A DNA stretch of 5,508 bases, from assembly GCA_905373705.1 (NCBI GenBank), contig CAJPUA010000082.1, positions 1-5,508 of the forward strand, read 5' to 3'. Each line of letters opens with the position of its first letter. Position 1 is the first letter of the stretch. A program made the translations under genes and the position numbers. The stretch comes from an uncultured Schwartzia sp. (GTDB lineage: Bacteria; Bacillota; Negativicutes; Selenomonadales; Selenomonadaceae). Of the stretch, positions 1 to 4,902 are shown one piece after another. Under the pieces are notes generated by a model, which was not told where the DNA came from, ran no database searches, and saw only the letters and a program-made list of their open reading frames with translations.

Positions 1-1699
1 AATAAGGATAAACGTCCGGCAGGTCGCCTAACGAAATATCGGGATAACAGGAGGACGAAAGCGCTGTCCCCTTGCCCGGCAACCACTCCAGAGAACCGTG
101 CGTACCGATATGCACCACCGCGTCCGCTCGCCAGAGATCGCGCAGCCAGTGATAAAATCCGATGTAGTGGTGTGTCGGCGCGGCCGCCGGATCATGCAAA
201 ATCTTGCCCGGATCCTCGCCGAAACCGCGCGGCGGCTGTACCGTGATGAAAATATTGCCGTTGAGCGTCCCGGGAATCAAAAGATCGCCCTCGTAATTAA
301 ATACCTCCCCCGGCGCTTCGCCCCAATCCGCGGTAAGCTGCGTACGCACCGCATCCGGCAGACGTGTGAAAAAGCGGGCGTACTGCTCCGCCGTCAGATG
401 ACCGTAAGCGTCCCTCACCTGCGCTGCGCTGATGAACCGGCGATCATTCGTCGCGTTGTCCGTCAAAAGCTTCATGAACGCCTTGCTGTTCTCGGGAATC
501 GTCGCCACCGTGTATCCGGCGTCTCGCATTTTCGCCAGCAGGCGGCGCACGCTTTCCGGCGAATCAAGCCCCGCCGCACTGCCAATATTAGAATTCGTCG
601 GCGGATAATTATGAAATACGACAGCGATTTTCTTATCCTTATTCGGCTTTTTCTTCAGGAGCGCCCACTTTTTCGCCTTCGCCGCCAATCGTGCCATGCG
701 CTCCTCCATGACCTGCCAGGTCACGTCGCCGACGTCGTCCTTCACCCGCGCTGCAATAGGTACGCTGTGAATAACACCGTCAAACTCCGGCAAGCTCACG
801 GCAATAGAAACTTCCATCGGATCCAGCCCCGCCGTAGACTTTTCCCATGCCTCACGCTCGCCCAATACGGTGTACGCCTCTAAGAGCGGGACATCGAGCC
901 GTGCCAGCTCCTCGATCGACGTACCGGCGGCCTTAAGAGAAAACTTCATCGTATTGACGATAACGTCCACCAACTGCGTTTTCCCCCGGAAAAAATAGCG
1001 GTTCACCGCATCCATCAGGGTAGGCGAATCAAGCTCCTCATTACGGAACGTGTTCGTAAAGACGGCGATGGCGTTCATCTCCTGCGCCTCAATGGCGCGG
1101 ATAAGCGCGGCGTGATACGTGAAATCGCCCATCAGCCACTCGGTGCGATAGAACAGGATCCCCACCGTCGGTCGTCCCGCCGTGTAATGTGCTGCCAGAT
1201 AACCTTCCTGATCCTGGCAACGTTCCGCCTCCGTCCACGCGGGGTGCCATATCCCATGCCACGGCAGGAGTTTCGGCTCCTCCGGCTCGTAAGGCGTCGC
1301 GCCAAATTCCTTCCCCAGCCACAGCACGCATTGATAGAGATTTTCTCCGCCGTCATAGCGAAAATACTGCCACACCCGGCGGCTCTGCTCTGCGGAAAAT
1401 CCCTCTGATACCTTGTCCGTCCCGGCATTCTCTACTAGAATCAGATAGCGGCTGCCGCGCTTTTCCATGTACCGCGCCGCTCGACGCAGGAACGGATTAT
1501 CCAGCCCCGTCCCCATCCAGAGAATAAGAACGACGTCCGCCGCGGCGAAGCGCTCCGCCCATTCGGCCGTCCATTCCGTATCACTGGCAAAGAGCCAGCC
1601 CTCGGCCTCAATCTTCGGCGCTTCTTGTGCCAGCCGATCCCGGTTCTTGCGGTAAAGAGAATAACTACGGGAAATATTTGTAAACAGAACGATCCTCAT
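1..1699 (-). CDS. cobN: CobN-family cobaltochelatase large subunit, N-terminal part (runs off left edge)
   Basis: My reading of the minus strand from ATG at 1699 gives an open frame of 566 codons with no stop before the window edge. CobN is the large, tetrapyrrole-binding subunit of the ATP-dependent cobaltochelatase that inserts cobalt into hydrogenobyrinate a,c-diamide in the cytoplasm; magnesium chelatase BchH/ChlH is its relative. Family hallmarks seen: HNYPPTNSNIGSAAGLD from about residue 363 and HIGTHGSLEWLPGKG from residue 530, plus an N-terminal region ending in a GLDP...LPEFDG segment typical of CobN. Full-length members are about 1200-1400 aa, so less than half is present. The start is supported by AGGAGG at 1711-1706, six bases upstream, inside the end of the cbiZ-like gene; the two frames overlap by 35 bases. 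No CobS or CobT partner is visible. A paralogous role in metal removal from a tetrapyrrole, as proposed for HmuS of heme-uptake operons, cannot be excluded. Family assignment is firm; substrate is inferred. Confidence 0.93.
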   Translation of the reverse strand, partial: MRIVLFTNISRSYSLYRKNRDRLAQEAPKIEAEGWLFASDTEWTAEWAERFAAADVVLILWMGTGLDNPFLRRAARYMEKRGSRYLILVENAGTDKVSEGFSAEQSRRVWQYFRYDGGENLYQCVLWLGKEFGATPYEPEEPKLLPWHGIWHPAWTEAERCQDQEGYLAAHYTAGRPTVGILFYRTEWLMGDFTYHAALIRAIEAQEMNAIAVFTNTFRNEELDSPTLMDAVNRYFFRGKTQLVDVIVNTMKFSLKAAGTSIEELARLDVPLLEAYTVLGEREAWEKSTAGLDPMEVSIAVSLPEFDGVIHSVPIAARVKDDVGDVTWQVMEERMARLAAKAKKWALLKKKPNKDKKIAVVFHNYPPTNSNIGSAAGLDSPESVRRLLAKMRDAGYTVATIPENSKAFMKLLTDNATNDRRFISAAQVRDAYGHLTAEQYARFFTRLPDAVRTQLTADWGEAPGEVFNYEGDLLIPGTLNGNIFITVQPPRGFGEDPGKILHDPAAAPTHHYIGFYHWLRDLWRADAVVHIGTHGSLEWLPGKGTALSSSCYPDISLGDLPDVYPY

Positions 1700-2813
1700 T
1701 CCAGTCCTCCTCCCCGCGCTTATCAAGCCGTCGGACGCAAGCCGCCGCCAGTAGATATTCCAGCGCCGAAATCATCGCCTTTTCGAGCATGCCCTCGATT
1801 TCAGGCGCTTTTGCTCCGGCGGCGTCCGCTAATAGCTTTAATATTGGCTCCGCCGCCGCCCGCGTTTCTTGTTCCGATAAAAGTCGCCATAAATATTCGT
1901 CCAGTAAATGTATATACAGGATGCCATAGGGGACTAAATCCTCGGAGCCAGCCAGCGCGTCAAGCTCTGCCAAAAACACCGGCTTGATCGCCGCCTTTTC
2001 GCCGGCGATCTTTCGGTACGCTTCCCAGACCGTATCCGACGTCACGCCGAAGCGCGCCAAGCGTCGCAAAAGATCGTGCTGACGCTCCGGCGAAAGCCCC
2101 GATTGACGAAAGAGCGCCTCCTTCACCGCCGCGATGACGACCCGGCCGATCAACTCGCCCAGTTTGCTGTGCTTTCCCGCGCCGTCAAGGTAGAGCGGCG
2201 AATCCGCGTTCGCCACGACAATCGTCTGGTCGGTACCGGATCCGGTCGCCAGCCCCGTCGAATATCGACTGCCCGCCATCAGCTCCTGAAGCGCCGCTGT
2301 TTTCGCCTCAGTGCAGGTGACTAAGGCGCGCGCCAGCGTCCCCGGCGCTAAATCGGTGTCCAAGACAAGAATAATATTGATCGTCCCCGGGCGCGGCTTT
2401 TCCCGCCGCTTAAAATAAGTCGCCGGGTCCCCCACGCGGCCGCCGTTCGTCTCAATTCCGCCGGTGACGATGGCCGTCACTGTCAGATCCTCATAGGAAA
2501 GGGACTTCACCGCCGCGTTCGTCATCTGCGCCGCCGTCCCCATGCCCGTTACCCGGTCGGGATCAAGCCCCAGCCGCCGCGACACGATGGCCATATGTTC
2601 CTCATAGGTCGCGGCCAGCATTTCGCAGGTCATTCCCGCCCCTCGCGTCATATCACGATTATAAACCGCCGTGAAATCCTCATGGTAACCGCCGTTATAT
2701 ACCGACGTACTCAGCACCTTGCGCCGCCCCTGAAAGAACAGCACGATGCTCTTATCGTAAAGATACGCCGTATCCCCTGTCGAGAGCCGCGCCAGCGGAA
2801 AACGATTGTCCAT
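1665..2813 (-). CDS. cbiZ: CbiZ-family adenosylcobinamide amidohydrolase with a C-terminal extension
   Basis: CbiZ hydrolyses the amide bond joining aminopropanol to the corrin ring of adenosylcobinamide, giving adenosylcobyric acid, a step of corrinoid salvage and remodelling in the cytoplasm. Family marks (numbering from the ATG at 2822): LSTSVYNGGY at 37-46, TGMGTAA at 92-98, TGGIETNGGR at 120-129, the GTINIILVLDTDL block at 146-158, TEAKTAALQEL at 171-181, the glycine-rich ATGSGTD at 192-198, and GKHSKLGELI at 216-225. The family core of roughly 230 residues is followed by about 140 mostly helical residues with no match I recognise. There are two possible starts. The ATG at 2822 has AAAAAGG directly abutting it, which is too close. 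The ATG at 2813 (fourth codon of the longer frame) has AGGA eight bases upstream, so I prefer it, giving 382 aa. The 3' end overlaps cobN by 35 bases. No clear promoter of its own is seen in the 155-base gap upstream, so it is probably read from the promoter near 3480. Confidence 0.92.
   Translation of the reverse strand: MDNRFPLARLSTGDTAYLYDKSIVLFFQGRRKVLSTSVYNGGYHEDFTAVYNRDMTRGAGMTCEMLAATYEEHMAIVSRRLGLDPDRVTGMGTAAQMTNAAVKSLSYEDLTVTAIVTGGIETNGGRVGDPATYFKRREKPRPGTINIILVLDTDLAPGTLARALVTCTEAKTAALQELMAGSRYSTGLATGSGTDQTIVVANADSPLYLDGAGKHSKLGELIGRVVIAAVKEALFRQSGLSPERQHDLLRRLARFGVTSDTVWEAYRKIAGEKAAIKPVFLAELDALAGSEDLVPYGILYIHLLDEYLWRLLSEQETRAAAEPILKLLADAAGAKAPEIEGMLEKAMISALEYLLAAACVRRLDKRGEEDWNEDRSVYKYFP
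1700..1715 (-). promoter_or_regulatory. Ribosome binding site of cobN, inside the cbiZ reading frame
   Basis: The minus strand reads GGGGAGGAGGACTGGA directly before the cobN ATG, giving a full AGGAGG core with a six-base spacer. The site lies within the last codons of the upstream CbiZ-family gene (encoding GEEDW), so ribosomes finishing that gene pass over it. This fixes the cobN start and supports coupled translation. Confidence 0.7.
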
Positions 2814-2928
2814 CTTTGCCATCCTTTTTCGACCCCGCGCCGTTTCAGCGTGGAGCCGTTATTTTCGACAGGGGCGCCCGCCCAGCGATTTCCCGCCAGA
2901 TATACGGCTTAGTTTAAAGCAATTCCCC

Positions 2929-2944
2929 TAAACCATTAAACCAT
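2929..2944. repeat. Short tandem repeat (2 x 8 bases) between the small gene and cbiZ
   Basis: The plus strand holds TAAACCAT twice in direct succession. It sits in the 155-base gap (2823-2977) between the small duplicated gene and cbiZ. The gap otherwise shows only a GGGCGCCC palindrome and an AACGGC sequence occurring twice near 2840-2860. I see no convincing terminator and no B12-riboswitch consensus. The repeat could be an operator, or chance. Confidence 0.5.
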
Positions 2945-2977
2945 CGCCAGAAAATCGAATGCGGACCGCCCCTTTTT

Positions 2978-3289
2978 TCAGGCGCGCTTATGCTTGCCTG
3001 CCTTGCCCGTCATGATGCGGTCGTACATCGCGTGGATTTCATTCGCCGACATTCCTTTCTCTTTTGCCGCCTTTACATGAATCATGGCGCTGCGATATTT
3101 CGCGTGAGTCTCGTCCTTAGGAATACTCTCGATATCCATCGGATCAAATTCCATGACCTTCTTGAAAATCGCGTGGATCTCTTCCGAGCTTTTGCCCGCA
3201 TCCTTCGCCGCTTCCGCGTGTTTTTTCGCGCTCATATAGCGCGCTTTGCCGTGCGGATCGTCAGGCACCTTAAACGCTGGGTGTTCCAT
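2978..3289 (-). CDS. Small Lys/His-rich protein with an internal duplication, function unknown
   Basis: The gene encodes 103 residues that I do not recognise as a named family. Two copies of a 32-residue unit lie 47 residues apart: residues 15-46 and 62-93. Aligned without gaps, 15 of 32 positions are identical, following a pattern of Y-x-S-A-x-x-H-x-x-A-A-K-x-x-G-x-S-x-x-E-I-H-A and a final Met. Two histidines per copy are kept (H24/H71 and H39/H86). Each unit looks like a helix, a turn at Gly-x-Ser and a second helix. There is no signal peptide or membrane segment, so it is probably cytoplasmic. The C-terminus is basic (GKAGKHKRA). The start at 3289 is secured by a near-perfect ribosome binding site. 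It is the first gene after the candidate promoter and lies 155-164 bases ahead of the CbiZ-family gene, depending on that gene's start, and so probably shares a transcript with it. A metal- or tetrapyrrole-binding role is possible from the conserved histidines and the neighbours, but this is speculation; a DNA-binding helix-turn-helix is an alternative. Confidence 0.8.
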   Translation of the reverse strand: MEHPAFKVPDDPHGKARYMSAKKHAEAAKDAGKSSEEIHAIFKKVMEFDPMDIESIPKDETHAKYRSAMIHVKAAKEKGMSANEIHAMYDRIMTGKAGKHKRA

Positions 3290-3295
3290 CCTCTT

Positions 3296-3306
3296 TCACC
3301 TCCCTT
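3296..3306 (-). promoter_or_regulatory. Very strong ribosome binding site of the small gene
   Basis: The minus strand reads AAGGGAGGTGA, an eight-base GGAGGTGA match to the 16S rRNA tail, followed by six bases and the ATG at 3289. This strength implies high expression. It begins three bases after the 3' strand of a potential long-range stem (3310-3320), so folding of the leader could affect access to it. Confidence 0.75.
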
Positions 3307-3309
3307 CAT

Positions 3310-3451
3310 AAGCGGTCAAATTCTTCGGCGCAGCGGCTAAGTGCTCCCAGCGCGCCGCCCGCGCCGTATCTGCTGCGCCGTAAAAGAGATATTTTAATAC
3401 GGTAACGATAGCGCTCCTCTGCCGTAATAAGCCATCAATTTTTAACCGCTT
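3310..3451 (-). promoter_or_regulatory. Candidate structured 5' leader (three-way junction) of the small gene
   Basis: On the minus-strand transcript, bases 3451-3441 (AAGCGGUUAAA) can pair over 11 positions with 3320-3310 (UUUGACCGCUU), with one G-U. Inside, 3380-3372 and 3334-3326 form a perfect nine-base-pair GC-rich stem (CGGCGCAGC/GCUGCGCCG) that extends outward by four more pairs across one A-A mismatch and abuts the closing stem. A weaker five-pair stem joins 3426-3422 with 3402-3398. The closing stem would begin about nine bases after the predicted transcription start and end three bases before the ribosome binding site. This arrangement resembles a cis-regulatory RNA, but I could not compute a fold or compare homologues. 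I see none of the conserved B12-box sequence of cobalamin riboswitches. Confidence 0.35.
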
Positions 3452-3466
3452 TTTATATTGTTTTTT

Positions 3467-3497
3467 ATTATAAACAGTATAGCCGTCATACAGTCAA
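3467..3497 (-). promoter_or_regulatory. Candidate sigma-70-type promoter for the small gene-cbiZ-cobN unit
   Basis: The minus strand carries TTGACT at 3497-3492 and a perfect TATAAT at 3472-3467. The spacer is 19 bases, two longer than ideal, which lowers confidence. Transcription would start near 3460 and give a leader of about 170 bases before the small gene. The site sits downstream of the tonB terminator, as expected for the start of a separate transcription unit. Confidence 0.5.
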
Positions 3498-3579
3498 GCA
3501 AAGAATTTATTTCCCCAAATGACGCCGCACACGCAAAGCGCCGCTTTTTGCGGGATAAAAGCCGTCCTCCCACTTATCC

Positions 3580-3651
3580 AAAACAAAAAGCCTGTCCTCT
3601 CGCCCGCTCTTTTGACCCGCGTCTAAAAAAGCGGGAACCTGCGGACAGGCT
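3580..3651 (-). terminator. Probable intrinsic terminator after tonB
   Basis: On the minus strand AGCCTGTCC (3651-3643) and GGACAGGCT (3597-3589) form a perfect nine-base-pair stem followed by TTTTGTTTT. The 45-base loop contains an inner stem of CCCGC (3635-3631) with GCGGG (3620-3616). A second CCCGC-TTTTTT element, which could pair with GCGGG just after the tonB stop, could act as an additional or competing terminator. The long loop is atypical, but its position 28 bases after the tonB stop and the T-rich tail support the call. The plus strand lacks a matching T tract. Confidence 0.65.
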
Positions 3652-3679
3652 CCTGCGGACGGCACACGCCGCCCGCGTT

Positions 3680-4489
3680 CTAATTCAACTGAAAGCGAAC
3701 CGCCGTCGATATTGCGCAGCGTACCGCGTCGCCGGCGGAATTTTCCGCCGGGCTGAAGGTGTATTCAAAGGCCGCGTTCCGAGCGGCGCTGTCCATCTCA
3801 TCGTACCCCGAAGAGCCCACTACCTCGGCGCTCTCCACACTGCCGTCCGTACCGACGATAAGCCGCAGACTCACTACGCCCTCGACCCCATCACGGCGAA
3901 GCCGTTCGGGATATGCAGGCTCGACCGCCGAGATAAGGCGCGGCGGGACGCTTGGCCTCATTCCGCCGCCGCCCTCGCCTTCGCCGGATCCGCCGCCGGT
4001 TCCGGTTCCGTGACCGCTGCCGCTGCCGCCGCCCGAGCCGGATCCGGTGCCCGGGCCTTCGCCGGAACCGGTTCCGGTTCCGTGACCGGTTCCGCTGCCC
4101 CCCTCGCCTGTGCCACCGGGCGCGCGCTGAATTCCCTGCCGGTCAGCCGGAGGTCTTGGCGAAGCTTGCCGCTCCGGTTCTGGATCCGGCGGCGCTTCGT
4201 TATTCAATGCGTCGTCCGGCGGTGGAGGCGGTGTCGCCTCATTAGGCACCACGACATCCTCCGCCGAAGGCGGCTCCATCGGCGCCGGTGAACCGCCGCC
4301 CCCGCCGCCGCCCTTACCATGCCCCGGGCCCGCGTCCATATCGTACAGGACGACTTCCACCGGCGGGTTGATCGGCTCATGGGGCTTCGTCAAAAGTCCG
4401 GTCACCGCAATCACGACAAACAGCGCCGCGTGGATCAGGAGCGACACGCCCAGCGCCCGATACTTGTCGCTCGCGTTTTCCCGGATCAT
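3680..4489 (-). CDS. tonB: TonB energy-transducing protein with a glycine-rich periplasmic linker
   Basis: TonB spans the periplasm and passes proton-motive energy from the ExbB-ExbD motor to outer-membrane receptors such as those for corrinoids and iron chelates. The 269-residue protein has a short cytoplasmic start, one membrane anchor at about residues 12-33 containing S16-L-L-I-H20, the SxxxH motif required in Escherichia coli TonB, and a C-terminal receptor-binding domain at about 183-269 with PAYPERLRRDGVEGVV and VGTDGSVESAEVV, ending in a strand RFQLN. The linker differs from the usual Pro-Glu/Pro-Lys type. It has an oligo-Gly tract (60-66), a Pro/acidic part (67-118) and a Gly/Ser/Thr/Glu part (124-176) with repeated GHGTGTG units. 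The ATG overlaps the exbD stop as ATGA, and a G-rich sequence precedes it, so translation is probably coupled. It is the last gene of the operon, followed by a terminator. The receptor it serves is not in the window; the cobamide genes downstream suggest, without proving, corrinoid uptake. Confidence 0.95.
   Translation of the reverse strand: MIRENASDKYRALGVSLLIHAALFVVIAVTGLLTKPHEPINPPVEVVLYDMDAGPGHGKGGGGGGGSPAPMEPPSAEDVVVPNEATPPPPPDDALNNEAPPDPEPERQASPRPPADRQGIQRAPGGTGEGGSGTGHGTGTGSGEGPGTGSGSGGGSGSGHGTGTGGGSGEGEGGGGMRPSVPPRLISAVEPAYPERLRRDGVEGVVSLRLIVGTDGSVESAEVVGSSGYDEMDSAARNAAFEYTFSPAENSAGDAVRCAISTAVRFQLN
3996..4088 (-). repeat. Imperfect in-frame repeat in the tonB linker
   Basis: An identical 21-base sequence occurs at 3996-4016 and 4068-4088, exactly 72 bases (24 codons) apart. 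It encodes the GHGTGTG units of the glycine-rich linker, and the flanking bases are also partly similar. The phase-preserving spacing fits duplication or slippage that lengthens or shortens the linker without breaking the frame. Confidence 0.8.
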
Positions 4490-4902
4490 GCCCCATTCCC
4501 CCCGGATTCAGCACCCAGCCCAAACCGCGTTACCCCGATTCCCTTGAATTTATCAAGAAGCTGAATGACTTTTCCGTAATCAACCTCCTTGTCAACCCGC
4601 ATGACCACGGAAAAATGGGGATTACGGCGCGCCTCGCTCTCCGCCTGCCTGAGAAGCTGCTGCTCGCCCATCTTTTTGTCCTCCAGCCAGAGGGTGCCGT
4701 CTTTCTTCAGCGTCACCAGATACGGCGCCGTCGTCCGAAGCTCCGCGTGCTGCGCCTTCGGAAGATTGATATCCACCGTCTTGAGGTTCACCATGTAGAG
4801 CGTGCTCAACATGAAGAACACCAGCAGGAAGAACATAATATCGATCATCGGAATGATCATGACCTCCGGCTTAGAAAATCCCCGCCGATCTCGGAGCCTC
4901 AT
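4486..4902 (-). CDS. exbD: ExbD/TolR-family biopolymer transport protein
   Basis: ExbD is the small partner of ExbB in the inner-membrane proton channel that powers TonB. The 138-residue product has a short basic cytoplasmic start (RLRDRRGF), one membrane helix at about residues 15-37 with the family's essential aspartate in IPMIDIMFF (D21), and a periplasmic domain from about 45 containing TVDINLP, VTLKKDGTLWLE and the RVDKEVDYGKVIQLLDKFKGIGV block typical of ExbD/TolR. I chose the ATG at 4902 because the longer open frame from 4974 adds 24 residues without family likeness, the ATG overlaps the exbB stop as ATGA, and GGAGGG lies 12 bases upstream. The product has the usual ExbD length. It could be called TolR on domain grounds alone, but the direct linkage to tonB favours ExbD. 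Confidence 0.95.
   Translation of the reverse strand: MRLRDRRGFSKPEVMIIPMIDIMFFLLVFFMLSTLYMVNLKTVDINLPKAQHAELRTTAPYLVTLKKDGTLWLEDKKMGEQQLLRQAESEARRNPHFSVVMRVDKEVDYGKVIQLLDKFKGIGVTRFGLGAESGGNGA

Larger units (their letters stand above)
3290..3679 (-). other. 390-base intergenic control region between tonB and the small gene
   Basis: No gene with a usable start was found on either strand here. In minus-strand order it contains a probable terminator (3651-3580), an imperfectly spaced GGATAA/TTATCC inverted repeat (3579-3553), an AT-rich promoter region (3497-3460), and a foldable leader (about 3460-3290). The stretch around 3440-3520 is much richer in A and T than its surroundings, as expected for a promoter. 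Confidence 0.7.

Noticed and set aside
98..883. Long plus-strand open frame opposite cobN
   Set aside because: It is the antisense shadow of a clear CobN coding frame, very Arg-rich and without recognisable domains.
2823..2977. Separate promoter or terminator between the small gene and cbiZ
   Set aside because: Only poorly spaced promoter-like elements (TTGCTT, TATAT) and hairpins without a minus-strand T tract are present, so cotranscription is the simpler reading.
3394..3435. Possible 13-residue upstream open reading frame in the leader (minus strand)
   Set aside because: It has a proper ATG and stop but no ribosome binding site, and it shows no run of a single amino acid that would suggest attenuation.
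3290..3460. Cobalamin riboswitch in front of the small gene or cbiZ
   Set aside because: Expected from the gene content, but I find neither the B12-box nor the conserved core around it in this leader or in 2823-2977. An Infernal search would settle it.
3296..3493. Open frame of about 65 codons on the minus strand, in frame with the small gene and ended by the TGA inside its ribosome binding site
   Set aside because: The frame has protein-like composition, but it has no ATG or GTG and its only TTG is near the end. Its upstream part lies within the promoter. It could be an old N-terminal extension, but I cannot support it as a gene.
3458..4291. Long plus-strand open frame opposite tonB
   Set aside because: Its Ala/Gly/Arg-rich sequence is the complement of the GC-rich tonB linker, and it crosses the terminator and promoter region.
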